From the NCBI GenBank assembly GCA_036170795.1, contig JAVHPX010000056.1, positions 1 through 27,825 on the forward strand: 27,825 nt of DNA, written 5' to 3'. The notes under the pieces are model-generated. The model was not told the origin of the DNA and did not search any database. It worked only from the letters and a program-made list of their open reading frames with translations. The position numbers were made by a program, and so were the translations under genes. Position 1 is the first letter of the stretch. Each line of letters opens with the position of its first letter. This DNA is from UBA8515 sp036170795 (GTDB taxonomy: Bacteria; Patescibacteriota; Minisyncoccia; Phycocordibacterales; UBA9973). This document shows positions 8,396 through 16,458 of the stretch, one piece after another.

Positions 8396-9793
8396 TTATT
8401 TTTTTACATAAACAAGACCTAATTCTTTTACCTGCTTTTCTCCCATATCTGCTGGTGCACCCATCATAAGATCTTTACCTTCACCAGTTTTTGGAAAAGC
8501 TATAACTTCACGTATATTTTGTTCATTTTGCAAGATCATAACAATGCGGTCAATACCCGGAGCAAACCCACCATGTGGAGGTGCACCATAGGTGAAGGCT
8601 TCAAGCATATGACCGAACTTTGATTTCTGTTCTTCCTCAGAAATTTTTAGTAAATCAAAAACTTGTTTTTGTAATGCACGTTCATGAATACGAATACTTC
8701 CAGATGAAAGTTCATAACCATTTAAGACTAAGTCATAAGCGTTTGCACGAATTGAAAATAGGTCAGTTCCTGCCATAAATTTTTCTTTATCTTCTTCGTG
8801 AATTGAACAAAATGGATGATGAGTTGCTTGTAGACTTCCATCATCATTTTTCTCAAACATTGGAAAATCAAGCACCCAACAAAAAGCTAATAGATCTAGG
8901 TCATCTTTATTTTCTCTTAAATCAGGTTTATCACTACCATATTTTTCCATTGATTCCTTGTATGTTATTCGAGGAAAAGGAATTTGTTGTATTTTTTTAT
9001 TTGGATAAATTTTTTCAATAAGTTCTATAAACATAACCTCAGTATACGCAAGAATTTCCTCTTGGTTCACGAACGACATTTCAAAATCAAGTTGTGTAAA
9101 CTCTGGCTGACGATCACCACGAGTATCTTCATCTCTCATACATCTTGCTATTTGGAAATATTTTTCAAATCCTGCAACCATACAAAGTTGCTTAAATTGT
9201 TGTGGAGATTGTGGTAATGCATAAAACTTACCAACTTCAAGTCTTGATGGTACTAGATATTCTCGAGAACCTTCTGGAGTACCTTTCATAAGCATAGGTG
9301 TTTCAATTTCAATAAAATCATTCTTGTGCATATAATCACGGAAAAATGAAATAATCTTATCACGTATACGAATATTTTTCTGCATACGATTAGATCGTAA
9401 ATCTAAATATTTATATTTCATTCTAAGATCTTCATTAATACCACTAGTATCTTCATTTATAGCAAAAGGAGGAGTTAGTGATTCATTTAATACTTCTATT
9501 CCAGTAATTTCAAGTTCAATATCACCATTAAGCACTCTTTCTTTGATATTTCTTTCAGGACGCTTATTGACTATACCTGTGACCTTTAGCACCCATTCTG
9601 TGCGAACTTCTTTCACTTGCTCCATGGCTTCTGTATGACTAGGCAAGATTACTCCTTGAACCTTACCTGTCATGTCACGCATATCCATAAATACAAGCTT
9701 ACCCTGATCACGACGAACATCTACCCATCCTGCGATGATAATTTTTGAGCCAATAAAATCTTTTAAATCTTTTATATATATACGGTTTATCAT
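8396..9793 (-). CDS. aspS: aspartyl-tRNA synthetase lacking the GAD insert
   Basis: Class II enzyme that charges tRNA with Asp. It has an N-terminal OB-fold anticodon domain (about 1-100), then motif 2 region with GSREYLVPSR, LPQSPQQFKQ and CMRDEDTRGDRQPEFTQLD, and motif 3 GGFAPGIDRIVMIL. These are bacterial-type AspRS signatures. The length is 465 residues against roughly 590 for most bacterial AspRS. The missing part falls after YGSDKPDLR (about residue 285-293), which runs almost directly into the segment LAFCWVLDFPMFE that normally follows the GAD domain, so the GAD insertion is absent. The gene is preceded by a 37-nt gap containing a TATAAT-like box and is followed within 3 nt by the HIT gene. 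Whether it also charges tRNA-Asn cannot be decided here. Confidence 0.95.
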   Translation of the reverse strand: MINRIYIKDLKDFIGSKIIIAGWVDVRRDQGKLVFMDMRDMTGKVQGVILPSHTEAMEQVKEVRTEWVLKVTGIVNKRPERNIKERVLNGDIELEITGIEVLNESLTPPFAINEDTSGINEDLRMKYKYLDLRSNRMQKNIRIRDKIISFFRDYMHKNDFIEIETPMLMKGTPEGSREYLVPSRLEVGKFYALPQSPQQFKQLCMVAGFEKYFQIARCMRDEDTRGDRQPEFTQLDFEMSFVNQEEILAYTEVMFIELIEKIYPNKKIQQIPFPRITYKESMEKYGSDKPDLRENKDDLDLLAFCWVLDFPMFEKNDDGSLQATHHPFCSIHEEDKEKFMAGTDLFSIRANAYDLVLNGYELSSGSIRIHERALQKQVFDLLKISEEEQKSKFGHMLEAFTYGAPPHGGFAPGIDRIVMILQNEQNIREVIAFPKTGEGKDLMMGAPADMGEKQVKELGLVYVKK

Positions 9794-9830
9794 ATGATGA
9801 CTTTATCACAAAAAGTGAAATAATTATATA

Positions 9831-10103
9831 TTAATGTATGTCTATTGCTATTAAAAATTCATAAGGAACTGAAATAATAAATGTTATACCAACAAGAATC
9901 CAATAAAAAGGTGCAAAAGCATAATAAACAATTATATCTTTTTTCTTCATACTTAAATACCAGTTTTGAACTGCTTTATTTAAAATATTTATTGGTATAT
10001 AAACTATGCTAAGTACTACAGTAAGTATTACACGTACAAATTTAACAGTACTAATAATAATATAAGATGCGATTATTATTATTAAAATTGTTATTAATTT
10101 CAT
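9831..10103 (-). CDS. small integral membrane hypothetical protein
   Basis: This 90-residue protein is dominated by hydrophobic stretches: roughly residues 3-18, 22-42 and 62-82, with a short basic loop (MKKKD) between the second and third. I recognise no family. It begins 3 nt after the trpS stop, so it is almost certainly translated from the trpS transcript, and aspS follows 37 nt later. The frame is in keeping with the genome's base composition and the tight spacing argues for a real gene. Confidence 0.65.
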   Translation of the reverse strand: MKLITILIIIIASYIIISTVKFVRVILTVVLSIVYIPINILNKAVQNWYLSMKKKDIIVYYAFAPFYWILVGITFIISVPYEFLIAIDIH

Positions 10104-10106
10104 ATA

Positions 10107-11081
10107 TTAATTTAAAGTTACTCCTATATTTGAACGAACTAGCTTCATTTTATCATCAGCGATAATACGTATTTTCTCTCCCCCATTCTTTAATATTTCT
10201 CGAACTTTATTCAAATCTTTTGCATATTTATCTCTTCGTTTCTGCATTGGTTTTACAAGAGTAAGAATTTCTTCCAAAAGCATATCTTTTGATTCTTTAT
10301 ATCCTAAACCTCCTTTTGTATATCTTCCTCGCAATTTTTGTAATGGTTCTCCTTGTAGAAATAGCTTGTGTAGAGCAAAAATATTGCAAACATCAGGATC
10401 TTTGGGTTCTTCTGGAGTTTTAGAATCAGTGACAATACTCATAACAGCTTTTTTTATTTCTTCGTCTGTTCCAAATAATGGAATTGTGTTCCCATAACTC
10501 TTAGACATTTTTCTCCCATCAACTCCAGGAATAATTGCAACTTCTTGCATAATCATTGGTTCTGGAATTTTAAAAGTCTGACCAAATATATTATTAAATT
10601 TCTGCGCAGTATCTCGAGCATATTCCACATGTTGTTTTTGATCAGAACCAACAGGAACAATAGCTGGGTCATAAAGCAAAATATCAGCTGCCATAAGCAT
10701 TGGATAATTAAAAGTACCAACGTTTATTTCAGTATTTTTTGCTTGTGCATCTTTATATGCGTGAGCACGCATTAAATATGGCATAGTAGTTATAGTATCA
10801 AATATCCATGCAAGCTCTGTATGGGCACTAATATCTGACTGTTTAAAGATTGTAACTTTCTCTGGATCAAGTCCTATACCAAGATAATCTAAAGTTACTC
10901 CTAGAATATTTTTTTCCATCTCATTCTTATTCTGAATAAAATTTAGAGCGTGATAATCAGCAATCATAATAAAAGCCTCATACTCATCTTGTAAGTCTAC
11001 GAACTGACGCATAGCTCCAAAATAATTACCTATATGTGGTGCGCCAGTAGGTTTAACTCCTGAAAGTAATCGTTTTTTCAT
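10107..11081 (-). CDS. trpS: tryptophanyl-tRNA synthetase
   Basis: Class I synthetase charging tRNA-Trp. The N-terminal GVKPTGAPHIGNYFGA contains the HIGH-equivalent HIGN, and GRKMSKSYGN contains the KMSKS loop. The product is 324 residues, the usual bacterial size. The reading frame is open up to 11141, but I chose the ATG at 11081 because it puts the conserved RLLSGVKPTG segment at residues 3-12 as in the family, and the extension looks like promoter DNA. A TATTAT box lies 9 nt upstream of this ATG (11095-11090 on the minus strand), hinting at a leaderless or very short-leader transcript, though no good -35 is seen. It is divergent from dnaB. Confidence 0.95.
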   Translation of the reverse strand: MKKRLLSGVKPTGAPHIGNYFGAMRQFVDLQDEYEAFIMIADYHALNFIQNKNEMEKNILGVTLDYLGIGLDPEKVTIFKQSDISAHTELAWIFDTITTMPYLMRAHAYKDAQAKNTEINVGTFNYPMLMAADILLYDPAIVPVGSDQKQHVEYARDTAQKFNNIFGQTFKIPEPMIMQEVAIIPGVDGRKMSKSYGNTIPLFGTDEEIKKAVMSIVTDSKTPEEPKDPDVCNIFALHKLFLQGEPLQKLRGRYTKGGLGYKESKDMLLEEILTLVKPMQKRRDKYAKDLNKVREILKNGGEKIRIIADDKMKLVRSNIGVTLN

Positions 11082-11168
11082 ATATGCATATAATAACAAA
11101 AAAGAGGTAGTTTTGCACATTTTACCCACATACTTATCCAAAAATATAAGATTCTATATATTTTAGTA

Positions 11169-11177
11169 TGCTACAAT
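11169..11177 (+). promoter_or_regulatory. extended -10 promoter of dnaB
   Basis: TGCTACAAT is an extended -10 element (TGn plus TACAAT). Its expected start of transcription, about 7 nt downstream, falls at 11184-11185, which is the A of the dnaB ATG or the base before it. No good -35 is present, as is common for extended -10 promoters. This predicts a leaderless dnaB mRNA. Confidence 0.5.
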
Positions 11178-11184
11178 AAAAATT

Positions 11185-12585
11185 ATGGCTGAAAGAAACA
11201 CAAAACAAAAAACCAACTTACGAGTACCTCCACAAAGTGTTGATTCTGAAAAAGCAGTTCTTGGGTCTATAATGCTTCGGCCTGGGGCAATACATGAAAT
11301 CAATGATATTATTAATACGGATTCTTTCTATGCATCTAAACACTCATTAATTTATAAAACAATGTTGGAATTATCAAGCAAAGGTGATCCAATAGATATT
11401 TTATCTGTTACTCATAAACTTACTGAAAAAGGATTAATTGAGCAAGTTGGAGGTAGTATTTATTTAAGTGAACTTACAAATGCTGTTCCTTCTTCAACAA
11501 ATATTAAACATTATGCTGAAATAGTTTCTAAAAAATATATTTTAAGAAAAATTATTGAAGCTGGTGTAGATATTTCAGAACTTGGTTTTCGAGAAGAAGT
11601 TGAAAACGTTTTCGAAATTCTTGATCAAGCTGAGAAACGCATGATGGGGATTAATAATAATATTGGTAGTCATACATTTCTTTCGCTTAAAGACAGTCTA
11701 CCTGAGGCATGGGATAGATTAGAAAAGCTACATGAAAATAAAGGAGAGCTTCGTGGAGTACCTACAGGATTTCATGATCTTGATCAATATCTTTCTGGTT
11801 TTCAAAAATCTGATCTTATAATTTTAGCTGCACGTCCTTCTATGGGTAAGACTACTCTTGCACTTGATATTGCTCGTCAAGCAGCTTCAAGCCACAGTAT
11901 ACCTACGATTATATTTTCTCTTGAAATGAGTACTCAACAACTTGTCGATAGACTTTTGGCAGCTGAATCAAAAGTTAATGCTTGGAATTTACGAACTGGA
12001 AATCTTACAGCTGAAAATGAATTTTCAAAAATTCGTGACTCTCTTGATCGATTATCCAAAGCTCCTATCTATGTCGATGATATGGCTGGTAATTCTATCA
12101 TACGTATGAGGTCAGTCTGTCGTCGTGTTCGTGCTGAACATGGTCTTGGGTTGATTATAGTTGATTATTTACAATTAATGTCTACTTCAAAAAATTATGA
12201 TAGTATGGTTAATCAAGTGACAGAAATTTCTCATTCACTCAAAGCTTTAGCTAAAGAATTTGATGTACCAGTCGTAGCTCTTTCACAGCTCTCTCGTGCT
12301 GTAGAGTCTCGTGGTGGTAGACCTCGCCTTTCTGATCTTCGTGATTCCGGATCTATCGAACAAGATGCTGATGTAGTTATGTTTATTCACCGTGAAGATA
12401 AAGGCAAAGATGAATCTGAACGCACAAATATTGCAGAAATATTGATTGAAAAACACCGTAATGGTCCTGTTGGTAAGATTGATTTATACTTTGATGAGAA
12501 ATCAACAACATTTATGAGTATTGAAAAAAATAATATGAATCAATTTGCTTCATCGTTGCCACATAATGAAATAGATGAATTTTAA
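11185..12585 (+). CDS. dnaB: replicative DNA helicase DnaB
   Basis: Hexameric 5'-3' helicase of the replication fork. The 466-residue protein has the N-terminal helical domain (PPQSVDSEKAVLGSIM at about 15-30) and the RecA-like C-terminal domain. That domain has Walker A in AARPSMGKTTLALDIA, Walker B in LIIVDYLQLM and the late motif DLRDSGSIEQDADVVMFIHR. There is no intein and the length is normal. It is divergent from trpS across about 100 nt, and recR follows 44 nt downstream on the same strand. Confidence 0.97.
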   Translation: MAERNTKQKTNLRVPPQSVDSEKAVLGSIMLRPGAIHEINDIINTDSFYASKHSLIYKTMLELSSKGDPIDILSVTHKLTEKGLIEQVGGSIYLSELTNAVPSSTNIKHYAEIVSKKYILRKIIEAGVDISELGFREEVENVFEILDQAEKRMMGINNNIGSHTFLSLKDSLPEAWDRLEKLHENKGELRGVPTGFHDLDQYLSGFQKSDLIILAARPSMGKTTLALDIARQAASSHSIPTIIFSLEMSTQQLVDRLLAAESKVNAWNLRTGNLTAENEFSKIRDSLDRLSKAPIYVDDMAGNSIIRMRSVCRRVRAEHGLGLIIVDYLQLMSTSKNYDSMVNQVTEISHSLKALAKEFDVPVVALSQLSRAVESRGGRPRLSDLRDSGSIEQDADVVMFIHREDKGKDESERTNIAEILIEKHRNGPVGKIDLYFDEKSTTFMSIEKNNMNQFASSLPHNEIDEF

Positions 12586-12629
12586 TAATCAATATGTTTA
12601 TTTGCAATTAATAATTTTTAATTAATTCC

Positions 12630-13244
12630 ATGAATCCAATAGAATATCTTGCGCAACAATTTAAAGAATTTCCAGGTATTGGGGAACGTCAAGCAAAACG
12701 TTTTGTATATTTTCTGCTCCACAAGAATCCAAATTATGTCTCAGAACTTAGTAATGCTATTAATATTCTAAAAAATACAATCCATCAATGTCCTTCTTGT
12801 TTTCTTTTTTTTCAGTCTGAAAAAAATACTTTATGCGACAATTGTAGTAATTTAAAAATTGACCATACTTCCCTTTTAATAATTGAGAAAGATGCTGATT
12901 ATGAAAGTATAAAAAGAAGTAAAAATTATAATGGTTTATATTTTATTCTTGGTGGATTAGTTCCAATTGTGACAAAAGAAACTCCAAGTTTTGTAAGAAC
13001 CAAAGAACTTCTACAAAGTATAGAAAAACGTGCAAAAAATGATAACTTAAAAGAAGTCATCATAGCATTATCGCTTAATCCTCACGGCGAGCATACTGAC
13101 ATTTATTTAAGGGAAATATTAGGAAGTCTAAAAGATAAATATCATTTCAATATTGTATCTCTCGGTCGTGGTTTATCTACTGGTACTGAACTTGAATACT
13201 CTGATAGTGAGACAATCAAGAATGCATTAAAGAATAGAGCATAA
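12630..13244 (+). CDS. recR: recombination mediator RecR
   Basis: RecR acts with RecF/RecO in loading RecA at gaps. The 204-residue protein has the helix-hairpin-helix start FPGIGERQAKRFVYFLL (about 14-30), a four-Cys zinc finger (CPSC and CDNC, separated by about 15 residues, near 54-76) and a TOPRIM domain ending in the Walker-B-like LSLGRGLSTGTELEYSD. Its stop codon lies inside the left arm of the bidirectional terminator shared with rplU. Confidence 0.96.
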   Translation: MNPIEYLAQQFKEFPGIGERQAKRFVYFLLHKNPNYVSELSNAINILKNTIHQCPSCFLFFQSEKNTLCDNCSNLKIDHTSLLIIEKDADYESIKRSKNYNGLYFILGGLVPIVTKETPSFVRTKELLQSIEKRAKNDNLKEVIIALSLNPHGEHTDIYLREILGSLKDKYHFNIVSLGRGLSTGTELEYSDSETIKNALKNRA

Positions 13245-13279
13245 AATAACACTCTCAATATATTGAGGGGGGTTATTTT
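13243..13279. terminator. bidirectional terminator shared by recR and rplU
   Basis: A long imperfect palindrome: AAAATAAC (243-250) pairs with GTTATTTT (272-279), and CTCTCAATA (252-260) pairs with TATTGAGGG (261-269, one G-U). Flanking A and T runs give a U-tract in both directions. It overlaps the stop codons of both convergent genes (recR stop 13242-13244, rplU stop 13273-13275). Confidence 0.8.
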
Positions 13280-13635
13280 ATTGCGGAGATTTTGACTTCA
13301 ATGAAGGGTTGGCGGTGGCCGTTCTTTTTAAGATAACGACTTTTTTGTTTATATTTAACAACTTTAACAGTTTTACCTCGGCCATGTCTCTGAAATAGTG
13401 ATTCAACTGTGGCTCCTTTTATATAAGGAGAACCAATAGTTGTATCCATACCATTGTCTACTAATAATATTTTATCAAAAATAATCTTATCACCAAGTTT
13501 AAATTCTCCTTCTAATTTTTCTATTTTAAGAATATCACCAACAGCTACTTTGTATTGCTTTCCTCCAGTAAAAATAACAGCAAATTCTGTATTATTAGAT
13601 ATTACTTTTTTAGTTGTTTTTTGTGATATAGCCAT
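13273..13635 (-). CDS. rplU: 50S ribosomal protein L21
   Basis: The 120-residue protein has the L21 core FAVIFTGGKQYKVAVGDILKIEKL followed by GDKIIFDKILLV and the basic C-terminus KYKQKSRYLKKNGHRQPF. Compared with the usual roughly 103 residues it carries a short N-terminal extension of about 16 residues. In most bacteria rplU is directly followed by rpmA (L27); here the next gene is the convergent recR, so rpmA is not linked. A small hairpin lies in its leader (13651-13668). Confidence 0.95.
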   Translation of the reverse strand: MAISQKTTKKVISNNTEFAVIFTGGKQYKVAVGDILKIEKLEGEFKLGDKIIFDKILLVDNGMDTTIGSPYIKGATVESLFQRHGRGKTVKVVKYKQKSRYLKKNGHRQPFIEVKISAIK

Positions 13636-13650
13636 ATATTTACATAAATA

Positions 13651-13668
13651 AAACTCAAGACAGAGTTT
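13651..13668 (-). promoter_or_regulatory. possible rplU leader hairpin
   Basis: AAACTC (663-668 read on the minus strand) and GAGTTT (651-656) form a 6-bp stem with a 6-nt loop, about 15 nt upstream of the rplU ATG. L21 operons in other bacteria have autoregulatory leaders, but this hairpin is small and I cannot match it to a known motif. Confidence 0.25.
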
Positions 13669-13695
13669 ATATAGGTCTTATAGTACACAAAAACT

Positions 13696-13723
13696 TTGAA
13701 AAATGCAAGTAAAACGATATAAT
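13696..13723 (+). promoter_or_regulatory. sigma70-type promoter of corA
   Basis: TTGAAA (13696-13701), a 16-bp spacer and a perfect TATAAT (13718-13723). The expected start of transcription, 7 nt after the box, is 13730, exactly the A of the second in-frame ATG of corA. The upstream in-frame ATG at 13703 lies inside the spacer and so would not be on the transcript. Confidence 0.75.
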
Positions 13724-13729
13724 CATCTT

Positions 13730-14635
13730 ATGATATCAAAATATACATACAAAAGTTTAACATGGGTGGATTTGGAATCTCCTACTATAGATGAACTTAG
13801 CCATATTATGGAAGAATATAATATTCCTAAATCTATCGAAAAAGAAATCGGGCAATTTAGTGATTACTCTAAAGTTGAACTTTATGAAAAATGTATATAT
13901 CTAATTTTACATTTTCCACATAAAAGTCATAAAAAAGAAGAGAGCCAGGAACAAGAAATTGATTTTATTGTCGGTGATAAATTTATGATTACTGTTCATT
14001 ATGAATTTAGCCATTCTTTACTGGAATTTTCTAAAATATTTGAAGATGGTAGCACTCTTGAACAAAAGACAGATTTAGATCATATTGGAATTCTTGTGTA
14101 CAATTTAATGAAAGCACTATACTCACATAGTCGTCAAGATTTAAGTATCATAAGTAATTTAATAAAAGAAACAGAGCATCAAATATTTAAGGGTAATGGA
14201 GATAAGGTTGTCGCAGACCTATCAAATGCTAATCATTTACTTATAGACTTTCGTTTAGCACTTGGTTTTCACGAAGACGTACTTGAATCGTTTGAAAATA
14301 CCACAAAACAATTCTTTGGTGATAAATTCTTATATTATTTTTCAGCTATACTTAGTGAATATAAAAAAACAAAAGCAATATTAGAAAACTACAAAGAAAC
14401 ACTCGACAATCTTCGAGAGACCAATGATTCAATGCTTGCAAATAAAACAAATAAAACAATAAAAATACTAACAATAATTACATTTTTAATGTCACCTATC
14501 ACTGTAATTTCTAGTATTTTTATGATGAATACTGATTTGATATTAAATAGAAAGGAATTTTATTTAGTTCTTATCATAATGTTTGTAACAAGTATTATTA
14601 CTTTTGTTTATTTCAAAGTCAAAAAATGGATTTAA
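13730..14635 (+). CDS. CorA-family divalent cation channel with altered GMN motif
   Basis: A 301-residue protein with the CorA layout: an acidic soluble N-terminal domain, a long helical stalk (about 150-240) and two C-terminal membrane segments (about 247-268 and 277-297) ending in a basic tail. The start at 13730 is chosen because the promoter above predicts transcription from that very base; an ATG at 13703 would lie within the promoter. The signature at the end of TM1, normally YGMN, reads FMMN here, so the Gly of the selectivity motif is Met. Mg2+ (or Co2+/Ni2+) transport is known for the family; with this change substrate or activity may differ. cysS overlaps its end by 10 nt. Confidence 0.85.
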   Translation: MISKYTYKSLTWVDLESPTIDELSHIMEEYNIPKSIEKEIGQFSDYSKVELYEKCIYLILHFPHKSHKKEESQEQEIDFIVGDKFMITVHYEFSHSLLEFSKIFEDGSTLEQKTDLDHIGILVYNLMKALYSHSRQDLSIISNLIKETEHQIFKGNGDKVVADLSNANHLLIDFRLALGFHEDVLESFENTTKQFFGDKFLYYFSAILSEYKKTKAILENYKETLDNLRETNDSMLANKTNKTIKILTIITFLMSPITVISSIFMMNTDLILNRKEFYLVLIIMFVTSIITFVYFKVKKWI

Positions 14636-15981
14636 ATTTTTACAATTCACTTTCTCGTCAAAAAGAAAAATTCGAACCTTTTCATAATAATAAAGTTAGC
14701 CTATATACATGTGGCCCGACCGTCTATAACTATCCTCATATAGGTAATTATCGTGCCTATATTTTTGCTGACACTTTAAAAAGATATTTAAAATATAGCG
14801 GATATGAAGTAAAACATGTTATGAATATTACTGATGTTGACGATAAAACTATCCGTGATTCTCAATCATCAGGTAAAAATCTTAAACAGTTTACTGAATT
14901 CTATATTGAAGAATTTTTTAAAGATCTTTATATTTTAAATATTGTTAAGGCTGATCTATATACCAAAGCGACAAATTACATCGACCAAATGGTTGAAATG
15001 ATTAAAATACTTCTAGAAAAAGGATATGCCTATCGTGGTGAAGATGACTCAATTTATTTTAATATTAGTAAAGATAGTCAATATGGAAAACTTTCACACT
15101 TTAAACTTTCTGATTTAAAATCAAATGCCAATGGCCGCATGAAGAAAGATGAATATAATAAAGAAAATACTGAAGATTTTGCTTTATGGAAAGCATGGGA
15201 TGAAACGGATGGCGATGTCTTCTGGAATACTTTACTTGGTAAAGGCCGACCCGGTTGGCATATAGAATGTTCTGCCATGAGTACTACTGAACTTTCAGAA
15301 CAGATAGATATCCATACTGGTGGAGTCGATCTTATCTTTCCTCACCATGAAAATGAAATTGCTCAATCAGAATGTTCAACCGGTAAGCCATTTGTGAAAT
15401 ATTGGATGCATAACGAACACTTGATGGTAGATGGTAAAAAAATGTCAAAGTCTATTGGAAATTTTTATACTCTTCGTGATCTTATAGATATAGGTATAGA
15501 CCCTATGGCATTTCGTTTATGGCTCTATACAGCTCATTATCGTACCAAAACAAATTTTACTCTTGAAGCTGTAAACGCAAGTAGTGTAGCACTTAAAAGA
15601 CTATATGAAGCATTCCTGAGTTTAGGCGAAAAAAATGGTACTGTAAATATGACTTATAAAGAAAAATTAATATCCTTTATGAATGATGATTTAGATACTC
15701 CAAAAGCTTTAGCTCTCTTGTGGGATTTAATCCATGATATAAATATATCCAAAGTAGACAAAAGAGCCACGATGCTCGACTTCGATAGAGTTTTCGGTTT
15801 CGGTTTTGATAGATTAAAGAATGATATTATACCTATTGATATAGAAAAAATAGTCCAAGAAAGAGAGATTGCTCGTAATAATAAAGATTGGGCTAAGAGT
15901 GACGAATTTCGAGAAAAAATAAATGAACTAGGATATGAAGTGAAAGACACCGACATGGGTTACAAAATTTCAAAGATTTAG
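14626..15981 (+). CDS. cysS: cysteinyl-tRNA synthetase
   Basis: Class I synthetase charging tRNA-Cys. The N-terminal CGPTVYNYPHIGNYRAYIF contains the first zinc Cys and the HIGH-equivalent HIGN. GRPGWHIECSAMS and FPHHENEIAQSE supply the other zinc ligands, and KKMSKSIGNFYTL holds the KMSKS loop. The product has 451 residues, the normal length. The ATG overlaps the corA stop by 10 nt, so the two are co-transcribed and probably translationally coupled. The closing segment WAKSDEFREKINELGYEVKD is the usual C-terminal helix. Confidence 0.97.
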   Translation: MDLNFYNSLSRQKEKFEPFHNNKVSLYTCGPTVYNYPHIGNYRAYIFADTLKRYLKYSGYEVKHVMNITDVDDKTIRDSQSSGKNLKQFTEFYIEEFFKDLYILNIVKADLYTKATNYIDQMVEMIKILLEKGYAYRGEDDSIYFNISKDSQYGKLSHFKLSDLKSNANGRMKKDEYNKENTEDFALWKAWDETDGDVFWNTLLGKGRPGWHIECSAMSTTELSEQIDIHTGGVDLIFPHHENEIAQSECSTGKPFVKYWMHNEHLMVDGKKMSKSIGNFYTLRDLIDIGIDPMAFRLWLYTAHYRTKTNFTLEAVNASSVALKRLYEAFLSLGEKNGTVNMTYKEKLISFMNDDLDTPKALALLWDLIHDINISKVDKRATMLDFDRVFGFGFDRLKNDIIPIDIEKIVQEREIARNNKDWAKSDEFREKINELGYEVKDTDMGYKISKI

Positions 15982-16026
15982 ACTATATTACTATTATCAA
16001 TTTTTGATTATTAAGCCTTTAATTTT

Positions 16027-16404
16027 TTATAACACTAACACATATTGGTCAAAATTATTTTTTACATTTTTCTCTTTAAGATTAAAATTAAGTTTTTTAA
16101 ATATTTTTTTGGCATATATATTATCTTTATGAATTACTGTTGTAACTTGTTTTATGTTTATTGACCACTTAGTATTTTTAATATATTCCATTATTTCTAA
16201 TGCTACTTTATAACCAATACCCTTGTTCCAAAAATCTGGAAACATACCAAAACCAATTTGCGCATTATCCTCCCCTCTTTTTAATAAATGTGCGGTTCCA
16301 ATAAAATCTCCGTTTAGAGTTATACATAATATTTCATCTGGGAAAGAATTACATTTTATTGCATAACTTATATATTGATTAATTTTATTTTTATCATTAA
16401 AACT
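16027..16404 (-). pseudogene. 5'-truncated GNAT acetyltransferase
   Basis: The open frame gives about 125 residues of a GNAT N-acetyltransferase of the RimJ/RimL type: GDFIGTAHL, then GFGMFPDFWNKGIGYKVALEIMEYI (the acetyl-CoA site, usually Q/RxxGxG/A), then VIHKDNIYAKKIFKKLNF. The frame is closed by a stop at 16405-16407. No ATG, GTG or TTG precedes the Met at 16245, which lies inside the acetyl-CoA-binding region, so the first 50 or so residues and the start are missing. I found no continuation in the other minus frames. The break lies next to the start of the unrecognised plus-strand gene at 16459, suggesting a rearrangement. A product from 16245 would be only 72 residues and unlikely to fold. 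Confidence 0.7.
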
Positions 16405-16458
16405 TTAAGTGTACTTACGTGTCTGTGTGGTAAATACGAAGAACTGGAAGGTGCTAAT

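Noticed and set aside
9794..9830. Hairpin TCAC-AAAAA-GTGA before aspS as a terminator or T-box-like leader
   Set aside because: The stem is only 4 bp with mismatched flanks and no U-tract. The interval is too short for a T-box.
11082..11141. N-terminal extension of trpS up to 11141
   Set aside because: The extra 20 residues precede the conserved RLLSGVKPTG start and coincide with the intergenic promoter region of trpS and dnaB.
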